From NCBI RefSeq assembly GCF_947507565.1, contig NC_089178.1:310001-374000 (forward strand): a DNA stretch of 64,000 nt, given 5' to 3'. Shown here piece by piece: positions 23,901-40,150 of this stretch. Both the position numbers and the translations under genes were made by a program. The notes under the pieces were generated by a model. It searched no databases. It saw nothing but the letters and a program-made list of their open reading frames with translations, and was not told the origin of the DNA. This DNA is from Oscarella lobularis (lineage: Eukaryota > Porifera > Homoscleromorpha > Homosclerophorida > Oscarellidae). Position 1 is the stretch's first letter. Every line of letters starts with the position of its first letter.

Positions 23901-24665
23901 GGCAATCGCGACAATCGGTCAAGCGAGCGCCGATTTTAAAGACTTGAACATAGCAGAGTGCACTCAAATTACCGATATCGGCCTCCAAGTAAATTTAGAC
24001 GGGTGGTATAGAGCACCTTTTACCAATCACGTTTTCTATTCTACAGAAATTGTGCACTAATTGCCCTAATCTTGAATCTCTCGACGTATCGAACTGTTAC
24101 GTAAGTGACGTGTGCCAAGAAACGTATTCTCTAAGTGACCTTTTTGTCAGAATCTAACTGACGGAGCTGTGCAGACTTTGGCCTTCTGCTGCAGAATGCT
24201 TCGAACGTTTCGCTTTGCCGGATGTCACCAGGTTAGAATCGCATAAACGTAATTCAAACTTTCGTGGCAAACGTTACTCGCAGCTAACCGACCAAGCAAT
24301 ACAATCGATATCGGGAGGGTGTCACTACTTGACAGAAATTGATCTATCCGGATGCGACAAAATCACGTACGTCCAACGTGACACCCCCCAACTACCTCCC
24401 CTACTCCTCCGTGTTCGTCTGACAGGGACAAGAGCCTAGTCAAATATCTACGAAAAGGCTGCAGACAGCTAAGATTCCTCACTATGCTAGGATGCAGAGG
24501 AATAACAAAGTAAAAGCGCTACCTCAATTGTATTGCTATCCTCTACGTACGTTTCGTTTTCATAGAATCGGAGCGCAGAAAATGCAGACCCAAAACGCTG
24601 TGATTCGCTACAGTGCGGACACGCCTTCAATGACAACATTGGAGGCATTCGGAATTCACTACTAG
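20931..24665 (+). CDS. FBXL13: FBXL13-like F-box/LRR protein (dynein regulatory complex type)
   Basis: A long multi-exon gene. The N-terminal part (MPRRLQTLRNASSGLREYLH; NGHLRDKSFFAWAAYYRTKR; FTRWMISLLFVRKEAV; GFVAWQQCSRESIKEK) is helical and typical of the FBXL13/DRC6 leader. An F-box follows (SKLPREAALRIFSFVAGN; LCRCARVCRSWKML), then about fifteen leucine-rich repeats of the Cys-containing kind (LYLNLAYCQVTDAMLRTLT; LNYVSIVDCPKLTDHALKAL; LDVSNCYNLTDGAVQTLA; LTEIDLSGCDKIT; LTMLGCRGIT), ending GIHY with stop at 24663. FBXL13 homologues are subunits of the axonemal nexin-dynein regulatory complex and may also act in SCF ligases. Sponge choanocytes are flagellated, so an axonemal role is plausible. 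Exon ends were not fixed for every exon; small introns interrupt most repeats. Confidence 0.85.
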
Positions 24666-24873
24666 ATTTTCCCCCACCCGCCCGCCCTTCGCTACATATA
24701 GTTTTGTAATTATTTTTTCATGATTAAGTACGTGTAACGGCATATAGAGTCACACACTCTCCGGGTTAACCAATAAAGAAACCATGTGCAGGCACGCGAC
24801 GGCTTAGCTTAAGGGCTTACCGTGACAACGAGAAAACGGGAAAGCGGACAACACAAGGAAACCATCTATGACG

Positions 24874-27800
24874 TCAAAATTTCAACATGTCGTCCAGTTG
24901 ACCGAATACGGCGTCTAATTCAACCGTGTTTTTCGTCGGAAAGGCTGCAAAAAAAGAAAACGGTATTTGAGCAATAATAATTATTATTAGATCTGTATTA
25001 ACTATTTATTACCAACTACAATGGGATCTGTGGCTCGGACGAATTTGTCTGGGCGTTTCACGCTTTGCACTTCAAGTAGATAACGCCCAGCTAACAAGGA
25101 AAGAACCTCTACATTTAATTCATTGATGACTAAGCAAAGTATACCGGGGGTCAAGCTGATTCCCTTAAATTCGGCTGTCGATGGATTATCCCCGTTAGGT
25201 TCTAAGCTCGACGTCAAATTTCCGGACAATTTGGCTCCACCTGATTGCGACGGATGGCAATTGAGTCATAGAAATAGATGTCGGAAATTTATACTATTTA
25301 CCATGAACTACTAGCCTCAGATCTTCGTTTGTCATTGGATCACCTTGAACACTAAAGGGAGGAATCTAGAGAGCATTCAAATACCACTTGTGTCAAGACG
25401 CGCATTCGTTTCTACTTCGTCTCCTTGAATGCAGCTAAGAACCGGGTGCTTATCCCACTTCAGTTCCCTGAGCGGATACACTAGAGAAATCAAAAAAATA
25501 GAAAATTTTGAAGTATTTGCATCAATTTTTTTTCTTATACCGTGTTCTCTCATTTTCTTTACAGCGAGAGCAATCTTTTTCCGATGCCCAGGCAAGCTCG
25601 ACTATAGAACAATCGACATTGACGACGTCACAACCAAAATTGATAATGTCAAATGTTATGTACACGTACAATGATTTCCAATTCACGATCCGTAACGCGC
25701 ACCAGCTCACTAACTTGATTGTAGCCCTATACAAGGCATTAATTACTATTATTACTATTACTTTCTTCACTGACTTTCATGGCAAAATCTTCGTAGTATC
25801 GAATGAGGCCAAGATCATTGAACCACTTTCGAAGCATTGTATCTGATATCACAATGTCCAATACGTACTTACTTATCAATTTAACGTCAATTACCGAAGC
25901 CAAAAAATTGAATTCCCTGGAAGCACGTGCACGGCCCGCCATAATTGTCGGTAATCAGAAGACGCCAATACTGAAAGGCTACGATTGTCAAATACAATTG
26001 CACGCATCCAATAACGCTCTACCTGCGAAGTTGCATAGAACTCCTTGAAATCTTGGGCTTCGCCGGGTTTCACCGGATCTGAGGAGCCGACCCTGTGAGC
26101 CTGGAATTTCTTAACCACGGTCCACGGACCCCTTTATATATATATGAATATCAATAACAAAAAGAACTTAATTAATCCAAACGTCCTCACGTCAAGGTGA
26201 TGCCAGTCTGAATTTCAAAGTGTTTCAACATTTGATCATTAGCCCTAATAGAATCGTAGAGAACGGATTTTACTTCTGACGTCAACTCTCTTTACCAGCC
26301 AATAATTCGAATTCCTGTTAGTGTAAAAGGCGAACCAAAATCGAAGCTGACCCACGAGAAAGTTGTAGACGGCGAAACCCAAAACGTTTCCGGGTTGTCT
26401 GTAGTGCGAAATCGAATGTGCCAATAGAAGAAATATTTGCCACGAACCGTCGAGGAGATTGGTATTGGGGCTTCTCAGCGTACAGCCACTTCGGTATTCT
26501 TCCGAGTCTTCGGTCCAGCGAATTTTGTTTTTTAAAATAGGGTAGTCCTCTAGAGGTCAAAGAAAAAAAAGAACCGTCAAAAAGTCAAGTCAGATTCTGT
26601 GCAAAGAACGTACTCATGACGACTTCTTGACTTTGCGCATTTCGTTTTTCTTCCGCGCGAAGCCGATCCTGTTCAGCCTGGACAAGAAAATTATATCATA
26701 TACATAGACGTCTTCAAAGAATACCTGTGGTTTCAAAGGCTCTTTGTCCTTGTACTCTATAAACAATCATTTATTATTTCTTCGCGCGCGATCAGTGGAC
26801 TCCCTTGCCTTCAAAGAGAGCGATGATCTCTTTCGCTTTCTCTTCCGTTCCTTTCGACGCGCAGTAACTCTCCACTAAAGCTCTCGACGTCTAATAGAAT
26901 AGAGAAATGATTGATTAAAAAATAACGAGATGACTTTCGCACTTACTTCCCCCTTTCCGTTCGGAAGGTCCGGATTTGCTCCGTAGGTGAGAAGCAATTC
27001 GACAATGTCCTTTCTGCAATATCGACACGCTTCGTTCAAAGGCCGCGTTTCTATATATGTAATAGGACAAGCGCGCGTTTAGGAAACTACACACACAAGT
27101 GAAATAAGAAATAACTTACGATCGGCTTCGGCGTTGGCGCCCATGCCACAATTAATCAATAGCTGAACAATGTCCTTTCGACCTAACGTCAAAAATAAAA
27201 ATATTATGAATGCGCAGCACGAAAGTATCCTACGCATCCTAATAACTAATTCAAAGCATTGTTTCCCCTCCGCAAACGACATCAAGATTGGAATGGAGAC
27301 CGCCCACAAAGTATTTACCCGTCTTGGACGCCTCCACGATGCTGCGCGTCGATTGAATTGCAGTCGCGTCCGAATCGACCAAAAGAGACAAACACTCTGC
27401 GAAGTGAAAATTTAAAAAAATAAAAACGAGAGACTGGGGTAGTAAATGCCTTTTTTATCAAATCGAGCTGCTAAATCAAGAGGCGTGTCGCCGGCGGCGT
27501 TCTTCACCATCACCTTGGCACCATTCTAAAGGAATGAAGTCATCCTTCCGCATAGCGGACCCCAAGGGGACCCCTCCCCTCACCTGAAGAAGTTTCAGTG
27601 GAGTGAATATGTTCCCTTGATAAAACTCGGCTGCAAAGTGCAGGGGCGTGTTTCCGTCCACGTTCACTTCGTTCACCTTCGCGCGCGAAAAAAATGAAGG
27701 GCGCGCGACAGGGGCTCCCACTAGCGCGCGCGGCGCGGCGCGCTTCTAACCTTAGCGCCGTTCTTCAGAAGAATCTCGACGACATCGCTTCGATTGTTCC

Positions 27801-28351
27801 ACGCCGCCATATGAATAGCGGAATTGCTACAAAAGAAAACCCGCGTAACGCGACATCAGGGAAAAGCTGGAAAAATTCTTTCACGGGCTGCCAAAAATGG
27901 AAACGCCCACCCGCCCGGCACGCACTCCTTATCGTCGCGATGATGAATCGTTGCCGAATAGATGAGCAAGAGGACGACCGCTTCCTTGTGACCTGCAAAA
28001 CAACGAATGTGACGTCGATTTCGACGTTCGTTTCTCCTCGGTTACCGTTTAGCGCGGCGAGTATGAGCGGCGTTGCGCCCCGATGATCGGTGCAATCGAC
28101 GTTGATGTGCGTCACGCGTCGCTTCATGCGCATCGCCTGCAAGTCGCCGCTCAGATCGAGCGGGTTCGCATCGATGGACGCGCCCTTTCGCTTGGACGAC
28201 GTGAGAAGACGCTGGTAGGGGGAGAAAGAGAACGAAAGAATGCCTTTATCGTTTCCGGAGATGGAGGGCCCCAGTTGTCGACGGTGCGCACCTCCATTTT
28301 AGGTATGTCGCCGTTTTCTGCTGCCTTGAGAAGCTCGCTTTCCTTGCCCAT
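24874..28351 (-). CDS. Ankyrin / discoidin-like / SAM domain protein
   Basis: Start MGKESELLKAAENGDIPKM at 28351. About five ankyrin repeats follow on separate exons (DCTDHRGATPLILAALNG; VNVDGNTPLHFAAEF; AAGDTPLDLAARFDKK; RKDIVQLLINCGMGANAEAD). Then comes an F5/8-type galactose-binding-like module in several exons (TDNPETFWVSPSTTFSWVSF, DFGSPFTLTGIRI; LKHFEIQTGITLT; YWRLLITDNYGGPCTCFQGI). A SAM domain follows (WFNDLGLIRYYEDFAMK; QVSELVRVTDRELEIIG; GHRKKIALAVKKMREHG), then a beta-sandwich-like segment (GRYLLEVQSV), and a short C-terminus ending QLDDMLKF. There is no signal peptide, so it is probably an intracellular scaffold. I do not know a named family with this order. Some joins, especially inside the discoidin-like part, are uncertain. 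Confidence 0.7.
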
Positions 28352-28486
28352 TATGAGAATTTCTCGTGAGACGTCGAAAGGCGAGTTCGACGAGTTGATA
28401 TAAATATATGCAAAGTACAGCCCTCCCCCCACAATCCACAAACGCGACTGCCTACATTAGATAAGATGACCTCGAATCGTCTCTTT

Positions 28487-32662
<4,176 letters not shown>

Positions 32663-32916
32663 AGGAAACTTTTGACATTTCAATCTATCGGGGCCTAAGC
32701 GAATTTTTTTAAATGTAAATATGACGTTGTGTTTGGGATTTATCGTTTGGTCGTTAAATAATTTCCGCGAGACGAATTGTAATCTGACGTCATCTGTGCT
32801 ACTGACATTTTTAAAAGGAATGTGGTCCCTGTTGCCGCGCTATATGTAAACCTTCCAATGTAGTTAATTCCAGGCAATTAAACTGACATCACAAGTACTG
32901 TACTCATCTTTCCTTC

Positions 32917-35900
32917 TCAGGTGCTAGTTGCCATTGGCTCCAGTTTTATGGTATCGAAGTACTCCTCCTCCTCCTTCTTTTAAAAAATCTAATGAGGTCA
33001 ACGCCTCGGGGGGGGGGGGGGGGGGGGGGGGGGGGGATCTGCTTACATCTTTCTTGCCAGCGAGGTTTTTGATTTTCTTCAGCAGTTTCTTTCCTCGGCC
33101 AGGACGCTTCTGATCAAAGACGATCTGCACGAGAAAACGAGGTCTCTCCGTGTATCGCTACAACGTGCGGGCACTTTCGCTTGCCTCTTCCTCGGAATCT
33201 TGTCCGCACGTTTCCGGTGCCGGCAACTCGTCGCCGGGATTGGACGACTGGATGAGCTTTTGGTATTTGTACTCCAAGCTGAAAGGAAGACGAGAGACAT
33301 GATTCACGCTATTGACATCCATCTCCCTTACCTCCTGTTCTTGTACCACAGGACAAAGAGAAAAATCATTAAAAGGACGAAGACGCCCAAGCCAATCGCT
33401 ATGTAAACCTACACAACAAACGATCTTAGTCCTTTTGCCTTGCCATTATCTCTCCTCTTCACCTTATAATCCAAAATCGATCCCTTGTTGACTATGACTT
33501 TTTGAACACAACCTCCAATCTTTTTATCGGCTGGTTTGGGCAAACCCCGGTAGCAAACACTATTATTTTAAACAGCTTTCTTTCGCTAAAAAAATTACAC
33601 AAGCAATGAGGACTAGCCTTGAATCTTTTTTTCTGTAGACTATGTGGGTCATATTGTCCTAATACAAAACGCTTTCTTCATTATTTTCTTTTTTACCTGC
33701 AGGAGGAGCCTCACCTTCGCATTACAATCTTTAAATGATTCGTAGTCGTCTTTACGACAGAAAGGACAAGCTAATTGGGTGTGCCAAATGAAACCGTATC
33801 TAGATAGCAAACAAAGAATAAGAACTCTGCCTTGTAACCAATTTGCCGTCATGCGTACACGCATCCGTCACACGTTCCATCAGGGCAATTCTGAGGAAGA
33901 GTCAATTTGCCCTAAAACGTATCTAAGTTTACACAGCCAGATCAGACGCATTATGGCGTACGGGTCCTTTCTCATCCGGATTGCAGTGCAAGCTGACGAC
34001 GGCTGAACGGCCAGAGGGACAGGCACTCGTCGCTCTGCTTCCGCGATAGAAGAACGTAATGACAGTACCGTTTCTTTCATCTAAAAATAAAAAAACACAA
34101 TCAAGAAAGCCAATACTGTACAGTAACTACGTAAAGTACAAACTATGTGCTGTACCCGGGTGTGTAAAATCGTTTCTGGTTAAATTGCCTAGAGATTCTT
34201 TGTCGACAACGGCGAGCAATTGATCTCCAATACTAGAACGAGTGTACAGTAGTGCTATTCTCTATGCAAGACGTCTTCTCTATCGTACCTAACTGGATCA
34301 ACAAAGAACCTTGAGCCATTGAAGTTGGGGACATAGCTAATTTTGCACGCCGATGACCGAACATTAGGAACATTCTGATGAAAAGACAATCTATTAGACA
34401 ACGAAACCGTTTCGTGGCGTCATCTTACCTCTTTATGTAGAACTCTTGAAGCAACTGTAGCATTGCACGTGGCATTTTTCCGCTTGCCACAGATGTCTAT
34501 GGTGTATTGGTGAAAGTACTGACTGCCTGAAAGTGTGAAGAGAGGAGCACTCGAAACGTTTACCGCCATACTAGCAAGAATAAGCAAAATAAAAACCCAA
34601 TCTTGAATTTCAACTATTTAAAGACATACTCGACGAGAGCTGAAAAATTGTAAAAACGACCTTGGGTGTCTGTGAAAGTGCAGTCAGAATAACAGAAGGT
34701 CGATCCCGCAACGCTAGAGATAGCGAGAGAAAGATAAATAACACGTAATATTGAAAAGGTAAATACCTCTTCGTTCCAGGACCACATGGAATGCAACTGT
34801 CTTGCCCAACTGAATTCAATACGTTGGCATACGTATCTAAACACAAAAGCTTTATAGGTACGCCTTGTCATGTCTATGGTTCTCACTTTCTGGGCAAAAG
34901 AAGCAGTCCTTTGTCTCAGGATCATAGTATTTTCCTGCTGAGCATCCAAGACATCTGAAATTCCCCCCAAACGATTATTTATCGATACATTACATATGAA
35001 TATTATCCTACTCGCTGCCTTTGCTTTCGGCATTTTTGGTGAGACAGTTGCTGCAGACAGAGGCTCCACCGTCTTTCGTATTGGTGATATTAATGGAGTA
35101 AATTCGCAACCTAGGCGCGATCAACATCATCAGAAGGAATTTTATGACGCATTTTTTATCTCATACTCTCCTGCTGTAGCTGAACTTGAATCACCCGTTT
35201 CTCCGAACTCGTCATACGTCGCGCTCTTTTTGAAGCGCCACATAAATTGCGTTTTGCCGCTGTGCGTCACGTCGTAAGCAAACGACTTCTTCTCTTGCTG
35301 TTTCGTCCACGTTTTAATTGATTGCGACATTCCAATATCAGTAGTCTTAATGAATAAAAAAATCAATAAGAAATGCCGACTGCCTTTTTTTCGGACCGTC
35401 GCCGCGTCTCACCTCGAGAAAACTGAGTTCACAATCATGATCGCAGATCATTTCAAAAACAAATTGAACGCGACCCACGCTGTTCGGTTGTCCGTGTACA
35501 ATGCCCTCCTGTCCACGAAATCCAATTGTCTGTATAGTCAACGTTGCTTTCGCGGAGACGTCATTTTCTGGCTCAGTTCCAATGTAATCGCCATGCATTA
35601 TCCAACCGGTGACGCCGGAACAACCCCTCCCTAAGAGGAATTATTTACGTGTGTTCTTTTACGCATGCGTTTATTACATAGCAATTTAGCAGAGAAACAT
35701 TCGATTTGCGCATTCGAAGGCAACGAGTGAAAATACTTCATTTCTATGTTGTAGGACGGTTCGGTTTCAGGCGGACACTTCTTACATTCTAACGATAAAA
35801 ATTCGTCTACGACGTTCTATTGAGCATCGGTCTTGCCTTCTGCTCCGCTGCCATGGTAACCCTTGGGACAAAAAACGCAACTGCCGTCCGAAACGTTAAC

Positions 35901-37692
35901 CGACGTCATTCCGGGATTGCACGGCGGACAAACGGTCGCCTGTTCGGACGAAGGAAGACTGACAGATCCTTTGACGTCAAAACGACAGACGCGCGGCTCT
36001 ACCCACTTGTACATCATACGAGTCTTTGAAGCAAAGAGCGTCAGCGTGACTCAGAGGGAGAAGACGTGCGATATTTTCTACCTGGCCTTTCTCATCGCAG
36101 GGCGTGTGAGTGCTGAAATAGTCCTGTTTGGTGCACGGTTTTCTCCGCGTGCAATTCACAGAGCCGGCGGCTAAAATAAAAATTGAATTAAATACATAAA
36201 ACGGATTTTTTTTCTGAAGGCTTCTCACGAGCGTAATGAGTGGTCGAATTGCACGGGAGGCACTTGCTCGATCTCTTTGTAGGAGCGTGCGTATCCTTTG
36301 GGCAAACATCGCATCTGAAATGACAAAAACATCGGTATTTGGAGATCTGCATATGTATAGTTTGTCATCATACTTGGAAGCTCCTTCATCACTTGAGTGC
36401 GTGCCAGGTGGGCAGGGCGCGCAAGAAGAAGAATACGCGACACCTACATCGTCCACGTTTCAGATTCAGAACGACTTCTCAGCCAGCGATTGGCGAGAAT
36501 GTGAAACATACCGTTAATTTCAATTGATTTTATTTTCACCATCCTGTCGTTGATGTCGTTGCCATAGATCATGCCGTAGAAGTCGACTTGAAAAATAATC
36601 TGATTCTTTCCACTCGAGAGACTTATTTCTTCTGTCCTCCACGTTTCGTCGTCGAGCGAATTGCCGTCGGTCAAATAGGTCGTTTCAAAATTGTCGTCTT
36701 GATTCGACAGCTGATGAAAAAGATCGTTATTTGAAACGCATTGATCGCTTGACCTCTTCAGAAGAAGAAAAAAATGTGACGCGCATTCAAGTACAGTAAA
36801 TCTGCAGCACACACCAAAATCTTAAACATAGAAGCAGAGGCGGGATACTGATAAACAACGGCCATCTTTCCCTTCGTAATGAGCTAAAAACAAATCCGTC
36901 AGCGCATGAATATAAATGATCCCTAAGACCCTTTTCTTCATACTTGAACATTCAATATGAGTTGAGCAGCGCAATCCTTTCCCATAGCTTCGATATAATC
37001 CCCCCAGGGAACCCACTTAGTTCTGAAAAATAAAAATAAATAAAAATAAAAAAATAATTACATAGAGAATCGAACCCGTTGCAGTTGAGTCCTTCGACCG
37101 CAAAATCGAACGAACGAACAGTCTTCTGCGAGAACTCCTCCGGCACGACGTCCCAATCGTCGTATCGAACGCCGCCGCCGAGACTGTACTCGCCCGGGGG
37201 ACACAGATGACACTCCTGATCGCCTTCCTTTTGAAGATATGTCCCGGGACCGCACGTGAAATCTAAAACAATCAGTACACAATTTAGCGGATCCTCCTCG
37301 AAATCGTTTTGCGCGTCGTTTTACCACACGGCTGGCCTTTGATCGGAGGCGCCGGCGGTTCGCCCCCCAAACAGGCGCCGTTCTCCTTCGGGACGGATAC
37401 GCGCCAGCGACTGCCGTCCGTTTTGCATTCCGTGTATTCGAAAACGTAATCGGCCTAGAGAAAATCGTCGAATTCGTCGTCTTTTTGGAGTTTTGGGCTT
37501 TGGTTTGGTATCGTTTTTGAGAGGACTTTGTTCTTCCCTTCTAATCGCGCTTCGCTAAGCGTTCGTTTTCTCGCGAATGTGTCGCAGACGTTTATGCTGG
37601 CGTTTAGCGCTTACTTCGGTGCAGTTTCTTGCCGCTGACACTGCTGTCATCGTACAAAGGCAGCAGATCAATAAAAGGATTGCGCGTAGCAT
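32917..37692 (-). CDS. ELAPOR: ELAPOR1/2-like transmembrane cysteine-rich receptor
   Basis: A type I membrane protein on the minus strand. The signal peptide MLRAILLLICCLCTMTAVSA is at the start. The ectodomain alternates growth-factor-receptor-like Cys-rich repeats (SFTCGPGTYLQKEGDQECHL class; ATVCPPCNPGMTSVNVSDG; CVFCPKGYHGSG; CIPCGPGTK) with beta-rich modules, in the order known from ELAPOR1 (EIG121) and ELAPOR2. Near the end are the membrane segment VYIAIGLGVFVLLMIFLF and the conserved tail LEYKYQKLIQSS, then acidic EDSEEE, KKLLKKIKNLAGKKD, and a last exon giving FDTIKLEPMATST. The family is endolysosomal/TGN and linked to autophagy and BMP signalling in vertebrates. The last intron carries a 29-bp G run (plus strand). 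Not every exon edge was fixed. Confidence 0.85.
33008..33036. repeat. 29-bp poly-G homopolymer
   Basis: An uninterrupted run of G on the plus strand (C on the coding strand) lies in the last intron of the ELAPOR-like gene, right after the GTAAGC donor. It is probably length-variable and could be an assembly-sensitive site. Confidence 0.9.
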
Positions 37693-37995
37693 GGCAGAAT
37701 CGTTCGTCGTTCGTTCGTTCTTCGTTCGCGGAAGTAACACTGTGACACTTGGCGAAGCATGCGCATTTGAGTTGAATTCAGATGACATGTGATCGGACGT
37801 TACAAGCGGAAATCCGACCAAAAGAAAGCGCGAACACTTTTCTATAATTCACAACTTTTAATCTTATTGCAATAGACGGTATCTGTTTTTTACCGAACCT
37901 ATTCATGGTCCGTCGCGTGATACGGTGATCGAGGGTGGTCCACATTAGCATTTTGAGTACTTTGAGTACCCTTCCTCAGTTGAACCATTGAGACG
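37693..37995. other. Divergent intergenic gap, ELAPOR/Kazal-1
   Basis: These 303 bp separate the start codons of two genes for cell-surface proteins. A tctttcgttcg-like short repeat (cgttcgtcgttcgttcgttc near 37702) is visible; no motif or gene was recognised beyond that. Confidence 0.4.
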
Positions 37996-39982
37996 ATGAA
38001 GCTCTCTCTTTGTGTTCTAGCTTTTCTTGTCGCTCAAGTTCGCTCAGGTACCTACTGTAATAACAAGACGACGAAAGCTGGTGAAGTGTGCTACTTGCAG
38101 AGAGCGATCCTTGTAACGGTGTGAGCTGCGACTTTTACGCCGTGTGCACTGGAAATGGAGTGTGCCAGTGCTCACCGATTTGCCCGATGAACTACGCCCC
38201 GGTGTGCGGAAGTGACGGCAAAACGTACAGCAACGAATGTCAGATGGAGGCCCAAAGCTGCACTCAACAAAAGATGATCACGAAAGTGAGCCAAGGGGCG
38301 TGCCCTCAGGCTACCAAGCAGCCCACCAAGCAGCCTACCAAGCCGCCTGTTCAAGGTACCGAGCAAGCTGGGCAGTATAGCCATATTAAAGAACCCATTT
38401 ATTCTAAATTTAGTCAATGCCTGCGCAAATGTGACCTGCAGTCATTACGGTAGCTGCAACGTCGTCGGAGGATCAGCTAAATGCCAGTGCCCTCAAATCT
38501 GCCCCGCTATCTACGATCCAGTCTGCGCAAGCAACGGCAAAACGTACCCAAACGTATGCACAATGAAAACAGAGAGCTGCTCGAAGCAGATCACCATTAC
38601 GAAGGAAAGCGTCGGAGCGTGCCCGTGCGAAACGCACAAGTGCAACTACAATGCCCAGTGCATCAACAAGGCGGGAAAGGCGACCTGCCAATGCCCGCTC
38701 ATGTGCACATTCGAGTACGCGCCCGTGTGCGGAAGCGACGGTAAAACCTACTCGAACGAATGCCAAATGAAAGTAGCCGGCTGCAACGCTAAAAGGACCC
38801 TCACGGTGGACAGCAAAGGCGCGTGCCCGTGCGACACAACCAAGTGCGACTACAATGCCCAATGCATCAACAAGGCGGGAAACGCGACCTGCCAATGCCC
38901 GCTCATCTGTACACTCGAGTACGCGCCCGTGTGCGGAAGCGACGGTAAAACCTACTCAAATGACTGCCAAATGCGAGTAGCCGGCTGCAACGCTAAAAGG
39001 ACCCTCACGGTGGACAGCAAAGGCGCGTGTCCGTGCGACACAACCAAGTGCGACTACAATGCCCAATGCATCAACAAGGCGGGAACGGCGACCTGCCAAT
39101 GCCCGCTCATGTGCACATTCGAGTACGCGCCAGTGTGCGGAAGCGACGGTAAAACCTACTCAAATGACTGCCAAATGCGAGTGGCCGGCTGCAATGCTAA
39201 AAGAACCCTGACGGTGGACAGCCAAGGTGCGTGTCCCTGCGACGCGGTCAAGTGCCCAAACTACGGTCGGTGCGTGAACCAAAAGGGAAACGCGACGTGC
39301 TCGTGCCTCCGTCCGTGCCCGCGCGATTTCCGACCGGTGTGCGGTAGCGACGGTAAAACGTACGCAAACGAGTGCACGATGCAAGTGGCCAGTTGCCAGG
39401 CGAAGGCGACCCTCACCGTCGACAGCCACGGCCCCTGTCCGTGCGACCGAACAACGTGCCCCTTCAACGGTCGATGCATCAATGAAAAGGGCAACGCCAC
39501 GTGCTCGTGCATGATTCCCTGCCCGCGAAATTTGGATCCCGTCTGCGGCAGCGACGGAAAAGTGTATTCGAACGAGTGCACAATGCGAGCGGCAAGTTGC
39601 GAGCAAAAGAAAGAGATCACTGTGATCGCGCACGGTGCATGCGAGAAGCCCTCAACGACGACGACGAGTAAAGTCCATACAGTAGAACCCCGCTTCAAAA
39701 GCGACCACCCTTCGGATTCTCAAAATTATAATTATATCTATTATCCGCAGATGTGGTCTTGAAGCGGGGATCCGCTGTATCTAATTGGTAGTGACGTGTC
39801 GTAATAATTTTCTCTTTAGATGAACCCCGTGAAGATAAAGTCGTCAGGCCCACTGCCGGTACGTTAGCTTCTATGAATTATTTTCTTATTAGATTTATCC
39901 GATTTATTTCACAGGCTCAATGGCACTCTCTGCCTCTCTCTGCCTCCTCGTTACGCTTCTCACCGTGCTTGCTGCAGCCTAA
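37996..39982 (+). CDS. Seven-domain Kazal/follistatin-like GPI-type surface protein
   Basis: Five exons (37996-38047, 38101-38355, 38414-39667, 39820-39858, 39915-39982) give 555 residues. A signal peptide (MKLSLCVLAFLVAQVRS) is followed by seven modules, each a small Cys pair region (CxxxxCxxxAxC) plus a Kazal core of the type PVCGSDGKTYSNEC. Domains 3-5 are almost identical in DNA, with a period of 204 bp (68 residues). A Thr-rich linker precedes a C-terminal hydrophobic tail (ALSASLCLLVTLLTVLAAA) without cytoplasmic residues, which suggests a GPI anchor. Kazal modules usually inhibit serine proteases or bind growth factors (agrin, follistatin); which applies is not known. A MITE-like element sits in intron 3. 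The longer frame reading into that element to 39762 was rejected because of the good donor at 39668. Confidence 0.88.
39678..39779. mobile_element. MITE-like element with mariner/pogo-style ends
   Basis: A 102-bp element including TA at both ends. The left end reads TACAGTAGAACCCCGCTTCA and the reverse complement of the right end reads TACAGCGGATCCCCGCTTCA, so 17 of the first 20 bases match as terminal inverted repeats. The centre is AT-rich and non-coding. TA duplication and CAG-type ends are what Tc1/mariner/pogo transposases leave. It is inserted in the third intron of the Kazal gene and is too small to be autonomous. Confidence 0.8.
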
Positions 39983-40150
39983 CAACTTTTCTGAGGCAAT
40001 GGCTGTTTGTCTTCTATGGTCTATTATTAGAATCCTGTCTCGTTAATTGTTTCGTGCTGTTTCATATCTCGTGAAATAGTCACGTGAATTCCAGACGTTG
40101 TCTCGATCGCGTTGTTCTGTTCTACTATCTCCGAAGGCCAACTTGAAACT

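Noticed and set aside
39668-39762. Extension of the Kazal gene frame through the MITE to a stop at 39760
   Set aside because: A GTAAAG donor at 39668 followed by in-phase exons with a GPI-like tail gives a better protein; the extension translates transposon sequence.
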